The notes: generated by a model not told the origin, from the letters alone. A stretch of 23,863 bases of DNA from Chara braunii (GCA_003427395.1 BFEA01000028.1:2597925-2621787), one strand, 5' to 3'. Shown: positions 1-10,374, counted from the first letter of the stretch. Numbers and translations are program-made.

Positions 1-2
1 CA

Positions 3-763
3 GGGATTCGCGGTGGAACCATCATCCCGTACGAGCACGTTGAGGCGCCACTAAGTCTGCCTGCCCCACACGTGCTCGTGCGCGGTGACGATATCCCGAC
101 CCGCGCTATCCCACCGACGATGATACCATGACGCGATCTTGGGGCTCAGATTCATCCTATGACCTGGACTATTTCACCCCTATAATAAACGAGCTCATAA
201 GGACACGATACCCCTGTCACACGGAGAATCGGCTATGTCCGCGGTAATTCCACTGTGCCACAACTAGCGACCCTCGGTGCTTTGATTTCCCTTCCCCCGA
301 CCACACCTACTACTTCACCCACCCGGGATTCGTTGAGATCACCACCAATTTCCCTCCTTTCCGCCTCCTTCTCCCGTATCATCAACTCAGTGTCGTTCCG
401 TGGCCGGCCATAGCCCCCTATTGGCCCAATACGTTTTGCGTGAACTGCCGACGCAGCAGCGCGCAGAGAACTCCGGAATTCCGAAGGCCCAACCCAGGTA
501 CGCGGCGGCCTGCGCCACGTGGCGGCCCCCGACTGCCTAACTTTCCGGGACCATCTCCACCACGGAGAAATTTTCCCGTAACCCGTCGCCCACAGTGTCC
601 CGGCCCCTTTGGACTGTACGACCTTTGCGTGCGCACCCCTTGTTCGCCTAATTGCATTCATATCCTTAAGACTCCCCCACTTCCCCCAAAAATCCTTGGC
701 ACACCCCTTTTCGCACTTCCAGGCCCACACTCCACTCCGATCAGGAAGTCGCGCTGGGCGTGA
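3..763 (+). pseudogene. Unrecognised coding relic, proline/arginine-rich 3' half
   Basis: I do not recognise this protein. One frame is open from position 3 to about 127 (it includes TIIPYEHVEAPLSLP). A second frame is open from about 113 to 763 and is broken only by a TAA at 245-247. The second frame reads through an acidic, aromatic stretch (SDSSYDLDYFTP, about 155-180). It continues through PYWPNTFCVNC (about 416-448) and ends in a Pro/Arg-rich tail. The composition changes smoothly across the TAA and the frame switch, which suggests one decayed coding sequence cut by the window edge rather than chance ORFs. The GC-rich block differs from the AT-rich DNA after 780. It could be the end of a transposon protein. 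No catalytic motif is visible, so the call rests on open frame and composition only. Confidence 0.25.
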
Positions 764-2258
764 GGTTGGGCGTTACAATCATTCCTCTTGGGAAAAAAAA
801 TCAAAACATTAAAGGTATGGAACGGAAGAAAAACTCCCAGTTGCAAAACATCTGCTCGCAGTTACCTTGCGTTACTGGATGTTGTTCCCCCCTGCATTGG
901 TAAATAGTAAATAATAAATAACTCATAAAAAGAAAAGAAAAGAAAAGAAAAAATTGCTCTCCACTTTTGCTACAGGTCCACGGCCAAGTAAACCACCAGT
1001 GTTCTTGACCAGTCCCTTGCCGAGCCCGGAAACGCCCTGCGCAGTGCGCACCACAAAAAAAAAAAAAAAAAAAAAAGCACGGGCTTGGGTTTGGCTGGCA
1101 CCGCCACCAATTTTGCTCCTGTAGGCCATCCGCTGAAACTTGTTGGGCGTATACATTGGAGAAAAATCGCACCACACCACGCTCAAATACGGCAAACTCT
1201 TTCGAGAGTACTCTCAAACTTTCAAATTTGAGAAATTGCAGCCGCGAGTGCTTCTAGCCGCTCGACACTCTCGAACTCCTAGTAGGGTCTGGCAGAGGGC
1301 TGTCTCAAGCATGCAGCATGACAAAACTAACACCACATGTCTTGTTCACCGCATCAGCCCGCTCTCGACTATTGGGGCTGAAATCAGCCGTGCAGCTGCG
1401 CTCTCCCAAACCGCTGGGTAACTTACAACAGATGGGCACTCCCGAAGAGTTTGAGAGTGCTCTCGAACAGTGTTTTTTTTTTCTTCTTCTGACAACTCTC
1501 AAATTCCTACATGTGCGCGAGGAATTCGATAGCAAGTGTCACCACACTGCTACTCTTAAATTCATGGATTTCGAGAGTGGTGTGGCAAGGCCCGAAAATG
1601 GCTGGGAAAGGTACTGGTGTGGCTTAAACCGCAAGTACACGGCCCCAAGCTTGCAGAAAGTTTTTTGTCCCACAAGCAAAACTCGGAGGGGCCGCGCGGC
1701 ATGGGGCGCCGTTGAACAAAAACAAATCGGCGGCCTCCGAAGTGCTGCGGGTTTCGTGCTGACACCCGCGGACCGATGTGTGGTGTACGGGTGCTTTAAC
1801 AGTGGTTATGCTGCTTATGGGAGTGACAATGTTTGGGCTGTCAGATGTCAGAGAGCCATAATGTGCTGTCGTACTTTTTTTTATGTCCACCTCTTCTCTT
1901 GCCTTCATGTTTTCTTTGCGTCCATATTTTGCCTTTTACCTTTGTTGAAAGTTTGTTCCCATTGTGTTCCATCCCAGCTCTGCACTTGTCCTGTGAAATG
2001 CAAATCAGAGAGTATCCATGACAGCATCAACTTTCGACTTCTTGCACTTCCATAGTCCTGCATGGTGCCATACGTGCCTCCTCGGTGGGAGCATCATTCT
2101 AAGCATTCTTCTTCTTCTTCTTCTTCTTATGAAATCTTAGGTGTCAAGGTGTGGGTCTCATATTCATAAAATCAACCAAAACACATATGCTATACAAGTA
2201 AAATCAAGACCATAATTAGCTAATACAATTCCAGTAAGTCCTCCTACGTCATGAAAGT
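764..2258. other. Mostly non-coding stretch with poly-A run and palindromic motifs
   Basis: No recognisable gene. It contains an (AAAAG)n tract near 929-952, a 22-base poly-A run at 1055-1076, GAGAGT-palindromes at about 1200 and 1450, and a (CTT)n tract near 2106-2128. A 245-codon plus-strand open frame at 1318-2055 has no recognisable motif, runs through pyrimidine tracts and is Cys- and Phe-rich. I regard it as fortuitous. Confidence 0.5.
1200..1470. repeat. Pair of GAGAGT(A/G)CTCTC palindromes, possible small foldback unit
   Basis: The 12-base motif GAGAGTACTCTC lies near 1204-1215 and GAGAGTGCTCTC near 1453-1464. Both are flanked by TTYGA/RAA-type bases that extend the symmetry. Further out, an ACCACACCACGCTC-like string (about 1170) is the approximate reverse complement of GAGAGTGGTGTGG (about 1573). 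This suggests a degraded inverted-repeat element of about 0.4 kb. Boundaries are uncertain. Confidence 0.3.
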
Positions 2259-2673
2259 GTGCAACTACAAGATAGCCTTGTCGACGACCATGTTTCCGGT
2301 GATATTCATGAGTGCGTTACATCTTTGGGCAAGCTACGAAAAATTTTGGTACAACGGCGGGCCATAATCAGCGTCAACAACTGTCAGGTGACTGAGGATG
2401 GCCTGCAGGATGATGTCGGCCACGAAGTTGTGGCGATGAAGGTTTATAACTCATACGACGCTCATAATAGTGATGGGTCCACCGACTATATGACTGAAGC
2501 ATAGACAACCGAAGTGACAAATGACGTGATTCCCCATGAGTTTCAGACCAAGAACGAAACAGACCTCCTCTGTGGTCAAATGCTTGATGCACGGAGGCAA
2601 GTACATCGCAACAAACTTTGTAGCCTCCCAGAACGTTGCAATGATGAATACCAAGGAGGTCCAACGACCTCAA
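2259..2673 (+). pseudogene. Possible coding relic, unknown
   Basis: One plus-strand frame is open from about 2259 to 2673 except for a TAG at 2502-2504. It reads hydrophilic, balanced protein on both sides of the stop, including QVTEDGLQDDVGHEVVAMKV before it and TTEVTNDVIPHEFQTKNETD after it. No domain is recognised, and other frames and the minus strand are also partly open. This is weak support for a decayed gene or transposon fragment. Confidence 0.15.
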
Positions 2674-3833
2674 TTTGACCGGCACTCTGCCCTGCAGATA
2701 GGCAACAACGGGCAAGGTGGGGAGCCTGCTCTTCTAACAGTTTGAAGGGCGCCAATCCAAAGGTGAGTGCACTTGGGTGACATGCTTAGCAGAAAGGGTT
2801 TCCCTTGCACCCCTCCTTTGTTGGGTGCCATGGAGGCCGCCTTATGTGATCTTCGAGATGTTGACAACGGGGCAATCCGGTGTTTCATTTTCGATGGAAT
2901 TTTTTTAGGGTTGTTGCTCGAGATTGGGTCAATGAGGGTTCGAGGGTCATGTTGGATGGGGGTGTTGTGGTTACGAGGGATTTGGGGTGATGGGCGGGGG
3001 AGATTAGGAGTTGGCTAGTGGCGTGAGGTGGTCGGGTAGGGGGAAGGAAATTTCATGTGGAGTGATTTTCCCCTTGCTTTCGAAGTGAGGACCGATTTGC
3101 ACTTTGCTCCCCGCCTCATCAGTTCATCCTCCCTCCCTTAAGTGCACAATGACGCCTGTTAAAATTTTAGAAATGCAGCTGCATCCTGCTAACCGTGGAC
3201 ACTGACCTAGGGTTTTGAGCAAGCCTTCGGGCTGGGGGATGCCCAGGAGATAATTAGGATAATATTAAGATACTGGGAAAGAGCAGCCCTCTTCGTCTTG
3301 ATAATATTCGATCCGGTTGCCTTTTAGTTGGCATGATCCATACATCAAATTAAGCTCGCCACACACCATAGAATGATTTAGAAGCATCTGAGAATAAGAA
3401 GGAGCAACTACCAACCGGGATTAGGGTTTTATGGATTGAGTAACGTTCGCCCCCGGGAGTGCTCTCGGGTTAGGAGGGGGCCTGGGGAGTTTGCTCTCGA
3501 AGGAATGGTGGTTGCTGATTGTAATTCTGCCATGTGGCAGGGACGTGGTGGAACCGCTTAGGATGTAGGACTGTGGAAGGGCTGTGTGGCTGAGCTGTTA
3601 AAATAGATGGGAAGTTAATCCCCTATGTGGAGGGCAATCAATGTTGCTCAACGCCCCTTAATTACAACCTACAACTGAAATTGATATAACTATGGCTTCT
3701 TGCAGCGAATGTTAACGGACGCTGAATCCGATTTCCAGCAGGTCCAGCTCCCCACCAATGAAACGGAGCCATCATGATGCGGAATGGGAGCGGTGTCTGC
3801 TCTTATTAGCGGCCCCACCATCCCCGTCGCCGA

Positions 3834-3836
<3 letters not shown>
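2674..3836. other. No gene recognised
   Basis: GT-rich on the plus strand around 2900-3050, otherwise unremarkable. Only short open frames are present. TAGGGTTTT-like strings at about 3211 and 3422 are isolated and not a telomeric array. Confidence 0.5.

Positions 3837-3868
<32 letters not shown>
3837..3868 (+). repeat. Poly-A run (32 bases)
   Basis: There are 32 uninterrupted A. This could be the tail of a plus-strand retroposed sequence ending here, but the upstream 200 bases carry no recognisable element. Confidence 0.7.
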
Positions 3869-3870
<2 letters not shown>

Positions 3871-3916
3871 AGCAACCCCCCTAGTAAACCTATGATAGGC
3901 CTCTCCATCTATTAGT

Positions 3917-3951
3917 GGGGAGCTGCACCTGTTGGAAACCGGGTCCAACGT
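3917..3951 (+). repeat. Left imperfect direct repeat flanking LINE block
   Basis: The 35 bases beginning GGGGAGCTGCACCTG match 6216-6250 (GGGGAGCAGCACGTG) with about 8 differences, mostly transitions. The two copies bracket the minus-strand LINE remnant. Confidence 0.45.
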
Positions 3952-4433
3952 CCCTTACATAATTATGAGCGAAATTATGAGTTTTGAGAGTATAATCCTG
4001 CCTCTTCAACCCATTTTGAGCCGCCAGATACAGTGCATCATTCTAGCAGATCTACCCAGCAACATTTTAAAATAGAAGATTTTAATCTTGTACTCCGATG
4101 TCCTGAGCATACCTCAGAGCTTTAACTAACTCCCACAGCATACCATTGAATATCAACCATCACCAATTCTGAGGAAGGAAAGGGATCAAGAAAACATTCT
4201 GGGGATCTGAGAGTGACTCCTGGTTGGAGTGAAAACCAGTCTCTGAAGATCAGGTGGAAGTCCCTCTTTAAAGATTCCTCCTGCTCTTCCCCACCCGGAG
4301 TGTTTACCATATTGAATTTTTGAATACTATTCAGGATATCCTTTTTTTGATGAAAATGTTGTATCTTAGCACGGAGAGCTATCCAATGCGCCTGTATTTC
4401 CGTTTGTACAAATTGGACAATAAAATCAGCAAT

Positions 4434-6180
4434 TTATGTTCCTTCCAACCTTACTTCCTCCCTTTCATGGACACATCTTTTGTATAATAATACCCACAAG
4501 ATGACTTTCTGACCAATTTTAATTTTTTTTTGTTGAAATTTTGAAAGTTCTATCTCATTCTGTTCCCAATGACCCAAAAGAATGAGTGTCCAATCCCATG
4601 GCCAGTCAATACCCATTAATCCTCTCCACACACAGTCCCATCTTCTCCATAGCAATACCGTACCCGGACATTGCATGAACACATGCTCAATTGTCTCTCT
4701 GATCTTCTTATTAGGGAAGACAGATAAACACGATTTACGCCATGAAAGAGTCAGACCCCATTGTTCAAAAGTGCTATGATCTATCAACCAGTCGTTAGTG
4801 GGAAGGCATCTATGAAGTATTTGCAACTGTAGAGAGGAGAACTTGGCTGGTCTCTGTTCTAGCTTATTGAATAATTTTAAATTTCAGAATTTTTGCGCAT
4901 CAATATTCAGATGTTTGACCCAACGATCCCTTATTATGGAAGACTTCTTGGTCTCAACATACGATACACTGCCTTAACTGTGAGGGATTGCAAGGTGCGT
5001 GGCTTACCTTTCTTACTGGCTTGCCATACCCATTCTGCGGGGTCCAAAGGAAGTTCCAGAATCGGGCATTGTGGATGAAATACTCTCCAACATTTACTTG
5101 AAGAGATAAAAATAACTCTAATCCTGTAGATTTCTTTGGAGGAAAAAAACTTAACTTGGTTGGCCGGCGAAGGACAGAGAAAGTGATTTGCGGTTATTCT
5201 GAAGAGAGCAACCAAAGCTCCTCCTTCTATCAGATTCACTATTTGACCCACCTGCCAACTTTGTGGGTTATGCACAACCATTACCCAGTCTTCTTCATGA
5301 AACCTTACCCTTTTTTTGGACTCCCTTATCCAGCCCAGGGGAATGGAAAAAATGATCTGGTCCAAGTTTTTGGCTAGTCTGTGGGCATATGAAATTGTTT
5401 TATTAAATTGAGCAGTTGTCATCCATCCTCTTTTTTTCTAGTCCCAAATATCTTTGACCCGTACTACCTCTTTTTTCACCCATTGATACCAGGGAGGTCG
5501 AGAGCTATTGTAAACACAACCATTAACATCAGTTTCCATCTGTTTCCAAATAAAGGCTGCCTCAAGATTTCTTCAAAACGTGCAGGGAAAGGTTTATTTG
5601 GTAAGGGCAGTTTACACCACATTTTCAGTAGGGAAACCCATAAGTTATCTAGGAGAAGATCTACTCGAGCTGCACCTCTCTCTCCTTCCAACTTTGAATA
5701 TGCACTCGCAGGGGGAATATTCCAGAATCTATCTTCCAACCAAGTGAGGGGGGGGATCTCAAAAGGAGGTTTTGGCACCAATCTTCTTATTTGTCCAAGT
5801 GCCATTGGTTACCAGGGCTTGTCAATACCAAGAATAAGATCTATTATCCATTGTAATGACAAAGCTTGACATTGCAGGGTTGGGTCGAGAATTCCCCCCC
5901 CCCCCCCCCTAGACTTAGGTTGAATCAGGGTTAACCATGCCACTCGGGGAATTACACTTTCCTGTTCATGATCTCCCCTCCAAAGAAAAACCGACACCTG
6001 TTTTTGCAGCAGTTTAATATATGATTTACTAATTGCCCATAGTGCCGATTTGTACCATGTTGAAGCCAACACTACATCGTTTATTACTAATGATCGGCCA
6101 AAAAGAGAGGTGTGCTGGCCTTTCCATTAATTCATTTTGTTTATAGCAGGCTTAGAAATCCACTCGTCATACCAAAAGCA
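4434..6180 (-). pseudogene. Decayed LINE (non-LTR retrotransposon) ORF2 C-terminal half
   Basis: Read on the minus strand from 6180 down to 4434, the fragments follow the usual order of plant-type LINE ORF2 after the RT palm. At 6180-6073 a segment reads SLFGRSLVINDVVLASTWY, like the thumb/linker 'FAGR..LI..VL...P.Y' region. At 6072-5809 it has FLWRGDHEQ, RVAWLTLIQPK and a GGGGGILD stretch, matching the family pattern 'FLW.G......W...C.PK..GGLGI.'. Pieces at 5805-5476 and 5422-4934 are less conserved linker. At 4826-4434 it has RETIEHVFMQCPGTVLLWRRW with an upstream Cys, resembling the RT zinc-binding domain (zf-RVT). Stops and frameshifts separate the pieces, so the element is dead. The RT catalytic palm is absent. 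A 16-base C run (5894-5909) lies in the Gly-coding stretch and may be a length error. Confidence 0.8.
5894..5909. repeat. Poly-C run (16 bases) inside LINE
   Basis: Sixteen C on the plus strand encode the expanded glycine run of the LINE linker on the minus strand. The family normally has a short GGLGI-like motif here. It is either microsatellite growth after death of the element or a base-calling error. Confidence 0.6.
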
Positions 6181-6215
6181 GAAAGAGATACCCCCATAAT
6201 TCTCAGTGGGGTCGT

Positions 6216-6250
6216 GGGGAGCAGCACGTGCTGGGAACCAGGCCTAGCGT
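6216..6250 (+). repeat. Right imperfect direct repeat flanking LINE block
   Basis: Partner of 3917-3951. The pair could be an old target-site duplication (long for a LINE) or two fragments of another repeat split by the LINE. Confidence 0.45.
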
Positions 6251-7197
6251 TCGCGGGCAGCACAAAATTGTGTGTGGTCACTGGCAAGTAATAGGACTAT
6301 GAGCTACTTTCGGCACCTGCCGCAAGAGCATGCTGACATGGCTATCCCACAGATAACCACTATCCAATTTTTGACAGAGGTTCACACGTGATATCTTCCG
6401 CCATCGCTAATCACGCATAAATTCGCGGCATAATCCCCATCCGATGCCTTGACGAGGTGGCGTTTCCCGTTGAATGCATCACAAATTTCGTGCGGAGCAT
6501 TAAAAATTCAAAAATTTTGATCCATTTTACATTTCTGCCCTGCTTCCCATGACAACACTGGACTATGCCTGTTACCTACCATGGACTTCTCCGTGGCCGC
6601 AGTCCTCGCCCACGACCCCTTATTACCCGTTGAACCGCACGCACATTACGGTACGCGGTGTTGGCTGTCACGGGCTCTGATAACAATCCTACCCGAAACC
6701 CAAGCCACGGCATTACCCACGACTGGTTTTCACTGGTCGCTACATGTTTGCCTCACTAGGGAACAACCCGCGAAAAGTATCACCCAGGCATGTGCGTCAG
6801 ATCAGCGACACCCTCACACACTTGCCTTCTGCTTTGAGTCCAAAACACCTCTATTGCAGCATTGAAACAGAGGCCAAGAAGAAGAAGCCTTTGTAATGAA
6901 TCGAAACCGCCGAGAAGCAGTTTTACTAATACCATGCCGCTTTGCATAGCAGTCGGCTGCACGATGAGAACGATGCAGCCTGCGCAAGGACGTCGTGTCG
7001 CCTCAACAATCGTCAAGGTTGACGTGCAACGTTAGGCAGAGTAGCGGGGGGTCTGCCTTCTGACCATGCCGAGGTTCATTCAACAACCGGCACAGAGATC
7101 TCGGCTCGGCTTACTCGAGCTAGGCCCATCGCACCGGAGCTACTAGAGTGGCAACTTTATCTTTCAGGGAGGAAGGATAGAATGGGGGCCTCACTGC
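6251..7197. other. No gene recognised
   Basis: Mixed-composition sequence. The open frames at 6581-6865 (plus) and 6780-7016 (minus) overlap each other and show no family motif. No RNA gene or clear repeat is visible. Confidence 0.5.
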
Positions 7198-7400
7198 CAA
7201 CTGGAGTAGCTCAGTTGGTACACCCATGAACTGTTGAAATACACAGACCCAAGTTTGAATCCAGATGCAATCAGATGAACAGAATAAAATGATTCTCAAT
7301 TACCTGGGACCGGTCAGTTCATTGATGATATCCCAAGGCTGTCACCCTTTTCAGAAAAAAAAAAGGAAAAAAAGGAAGGAAAAGAGACAGAAAAGCATAG
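7198..7400 (+). mobile_element. tRNA-derived SINE-like unit (or tRNA pseudogene with A-rich tail)
   Basis: TAGCTCAGTTGG at 7207-7218 matches the RNA polymerase III box A. AAGTTTGAATCC at 7251-7262 matches a slightly diverged box B, with about 32 bases between them as in a tRNA. The anticodon-loop position reads CTGTTGA, giving a GTT (Asn-like) anticodon. The D, anticodon and T stems are not properly paired, so this is not a functional tRNA. It is followed by about 90 bases of unrelated body and an A/G-rich tail (about 7354-7400). Head, body and A-rich tail together fit a SINE. An ordinary decayed tRNA is the alternative. Confidence 0.45.
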
Positions 7401-7598
7401 GGTTCACTGCATCAATGGAAGAGAAGTGGCTGGAAAGAAGAAGAGACAAAGAAGGGGCTATGGCAAGGCAAAGAGGCCGAACCGCAAGATACCTTCCCTA
7501 GCACCCTCCATTTGAAAAGTTCACGCCGCCAAGCTCACATTGCCGAGCTTCGGGGTTACCAAGCTTCTCAAAACCATACATACTTCGTTTTTTTCCCT

Positions 7599-7630
7599 TT
7601 TTCTTTCTTTCTTTCTTTCTTTCTTTTTTT
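7599..7630 (+). repeat. (TTTC)n microsatellite
   Basis: About six TTTC units set in a T-rich tract. Confidence 0.7.
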
Positions 7631-7737
7631 CAGGACCGTACATACTATGGGCAGTTAAAGCAACATATACAATGAACTGTTAAGGATTGTATGGAAAAAC
7701 TCTCTGTTTTTCTTCTTCTCTATTCTGGCCAACAGAT

Positions 7738-7787
<50 letters not shown>
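7738..7787 (+). repeat. Poly-G run (50 bases)
   Basis: Fifty uninterrupted G. A real tract would be strongly G-quadruplex prone. A run like this can also be produced when two-colour Illumina dark cycles are read as G, so its true length and existence are uncertain. Confidence 0.6.
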
Positions 7788-7788
<1 letters not shown>

Positions 7789-8037
7789 ATAGAATTGGCA
7801 TCACCCGCCCGCTTGGAATCTTATACATGCATCAGGACACGACGCAGTCTTCTTCGCAGCAAGTAATTGCATAAGGGGAAGTTCACATCTGCAAATCATG
7901 CAGAGTAAGGGGTGAGTTACAGGCGCATGAGGCTGGGAACAATGGATCTGGCATATGGGTCTGACCAGGAGGGGAGGAAACCAAGGTTGGCAATTTCACA
8001 AGATCTGACTCAACTGGGCATAAATCACACTACCATC

Positions 8038-8138
8038 TTCACCTGAATAGAAGACATAATGCCCTGTCATTATCGCGGTATCTAGACTGGATGTTGCTCC
8101 AAATACAGCTATAATGACCGGGCATTCTATTGGGTGAA
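8038..8138. repeat. Imperfect hairpin element, copy 1
   Basis: Inverted arms run from TTCACC (8038) and from GGTGAA (ending 8138) inward. The inner arms are TCATTATCGCGGTAT at 8067-8081 and ATACAGCTATAATGA at 8103-8117, with a loop of about 21 bases containing TCTAGAC. An AATGCCC/GGGCATT pair extends the stem. The core and the TCTAGAC loop string recur in the hairpin at 8647-8758. It could be a MITE or a hairpin small-RNA precursor. Confidence 0.6.
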
Positions 8139-8646
8139 AACGGCAACAGAAAATCATTAGTACATGTAGGGGACTGGATACCCATGGCATGATTGTGACT
8201 GGAACCGAGGGCGGAGAAGGCACTCCGTGCAGGTAGGGAAGGGTTGTTTTCTGTCGGAGCCAACTGCGCGGTGAACGAAAATGAGTTTGCAAATGGGCAC
8301 AAAAAACAAGTTCTCGCACGCGCTGCGTTTGAAAAAAAAAGGCTAAAAAAAGGTGCACGGTTCTTCGTAATAAGCGCGGATGTTATAACTACAGGGGCGT
8401 GCCGTGGTCTGCAAAGGGCCCGCGTTACGAAATGGCAAAAAAAAATATACTGCTATAAAGCCTATAATGCTATTGTGTACTATTTTTGCAGTTTAAACTT
8501 TAAACTACCGTCCACCTGGAAGTTGCTGCCACTTGTTTTTTTTTTCTGCCCATTCAAAATTCAAACCCTGACACCTTTTTTTTTTTTCTCTTTTTTTTTT
8601 CAATTTCCTTCGGGCTACTAGGGGTGCTGATATGAGCAGACGCCCC
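8139..8646. other. No gene recognised
   Basis: Spacer between the two related hairpins, rich in A and T runs. A TCAAACCCTGACACC string at about 8560 recurs at about 8800, on the other side of hairpin copy 2. Confidence 0.4.
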
Positions 8647-8758
8647 TACCTTCTTCCCCCCAATACAACGTATGATCATTATAGCTGTATGTATCTAGAC
8701 AGGAATATGCCTCAAATACAGCTATAATGACCGTACGTCGTATTCGGGGAAGCAGGTA
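8647..8758. repeat. Imperfect hairpin element, copy 2
   Basis: The arms are about 43 bases. The left arm begins TACCTTCTTCCCC at 8647, and the right arm ends with its near-complement GGGGAAGCAGGTA at 8758. The inner core TCATTATAGCTGTAT (8676-8690) pairs perfectly with ATACAGCTATAATGA (8716-8730) across a 25-base loop containing TCTAGAC. The core matches copy 1, but the outer arms differ while still pairing with each other. Confidence 0.65.
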
Positions 8759-8835
8759 TTTCCGTGGGGGAGGCTTCGTCTATTGACTCAAACTCAAACT
8801 CAAACCCTGACACCAGCGTAGTTGTTTCTTTTTTT

Positions 8836-9218
8836 GGGGGGAAAATTTTTGATATGCCCCTGAAAGTTCGATTTATTTGTGGCGTGCCCCTCTGACGGCC
8901 AACTGACCCTGCCACGCCCCTCTGACAATGATTGAAGTTTCTGAAAAACCCCTGGCGTCTTTTGGGCGTGAATTATGTTCAATATGCCCCTACCGGTGCG
9001 GGTTTCCAGTATGCCCCAGTAGCTCCCCTCCCAAGGCCAGGGGAAGAGCTGCGAGTGCCACCAACGGTCACAAGGGCATGCTGGAAAGTTGCACCCGTCA
9101 CTGACAGGGGCCTGGAGGAAAGTTCAGAGGGCCCAGGGGCACGACAGGGTAAGTCGGCCGCTAGAGGGTCACGCCACAAATAAATCGAACTTTCAGGGGC
9201 ATATCAAAAATTTCCCCC
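8836..9218. mobile_element. Foldback/MITE-like element with about 63-bp terminal inverted repeats
   Basis: The left end (8836-8900) and right end (9156-9218) are near-perfect inverted repeats. The left carries GATATGCCCCTGAAAGTTCG and the right CGAACTTTCAGGGGCATATC. Inner segments also pair: TTTCCAGTATGCCCC near 9003 with GGGCATGCTGGAAA near 9074. Most of the 383 bp can therefore fold on itself. There is no coding potential, and no clear target-site duplication is seen. Confidence 0.7.
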
Positions 9219-10284
9219 TTTTTTTCTCTGCGGGGGGGCAAGTTCAGTCAGGCATCAGCAGCTTGAGTAGACTATGATCTGGCAAGACAGCGAAGTTTTA
9301 GACGCCTTGAAGGAAAACGCAGCAATTGGGATATCAAATCATATCATTTAAAATAATAATAATAATAATAATAATAAATATAAAAAAAAAATCATATCAT
9401 TTAGACATAAAAAGGATCTTTCTTAAGGGAACAAGTTGGCAAAGGCATACGCCGCATACCCAACTTGTTGCCTTTCTTTCAGTCTAAAACTTCCCTCTGC
9501 GTCCAGAACGAACCTGCTTATACCCTGGCTTACTTACCTCCCCTCCCCACATAGGATTGCCTGCTCTACCCTTTTTTTAAAAGCGCTGGCAAAGCATACT
9601 GGCCCTACCCTAGGTCCAGTCACAGTCACACAATCTTTTTTTTTTTTTTTTTTTTTCACACAATCATGCCATGGGAAACCAGCCCCTTTACATGCAGTCA
9701 CCGGCTCCTACCGTCCTCCGCTGAACATAACACACCCTCATCTGACCGGAAAGATGCCTTGTATTCATTCAAAATCAGGGTACGTTATTTTCGGGAAGAC
9801 AGTAACAGTGCAGCCAACGGAGCCCCGCTCAAATGAGTAGTGCAGCTATGACTATCCTTCACACGTCTGGTTGGTGGGAAATTCTGCTTTCTGGGAAGAG
9901 GCGCCCACAACGTAATGACAGGAAGGGCTTCCGCCATCGATCACAGATTAGGTCATTGCCGCAGCTGAGGGGAATGAGTCTGTGTTCTTCTCATTTGAGT
10001 AGATGATGCGGTTTGGAAAAGCTTGGGACGCACTGCAGCAGCACCTCCGGGCCCTCGTTTACTGGTGGTTTAAGACGTTCTGCCCTGACACAACAACCAT
10101 GTGACTGAATGGTGCAAAGTACTACAAAACATCCAGACGTTGATGAACAGATCACGAGTTCAAAGTTCAAACCCTCCGAATACAACGACGTTAGGTTCCA
10201 TCTCCCCCAACACAGAAAACAAGCCAAAGGAAAAAAGAAAAACTTGAAAAAGAAATTTGTACTGAGTCCACTGCTGACATGACT

Positions 10285-10288
<4 letters not shown>
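9219..10288. other. No gene recognised
   Basis: Contains an (AAT)n tract at about 9350-9378 and a poly-T run at about 9633-9656. Open frames such as 9436-9840 are interrupted by low-complexity runs and show no family motif. Confidence 0.5.

Positions 10289-10374
<86 letters not shown>

Larger units (their letters stand above)
7401..8037. other. No gene recognised
   Basis: Pyrimidine-rich and homopolymer-rich DNA carrying the TTTC repeat and the poly-G run. No coding or RNA signal is seen. Confidence 0.5.

Noticed and set aside
1318-2055. 245-codon plus-strand ORF
   Set aside because: No motif, low-complexity Phe/Leu/Cys runs and T-tract coding; probably fortuitous.
3110-3130. Minus-strand CTGATGAG near 3118
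   Set aside because: No matching stem II followed by GAAAC; a chance heptamer.
3205-3430. Plant-type telomere repeat
   Set aside because: Only isolated TAGGGTTTT-like strings, no array.
7200-7270. Functional tRNA-Asn(GTT)
   Set aside because: D, anticodon and T stems do not pair well, so a functional tRNA is unlikely.
8712-9277. Short ORFs in and around the foldback element
   Set aside because: Mirror-image translations of the inverted repeats, not genes.
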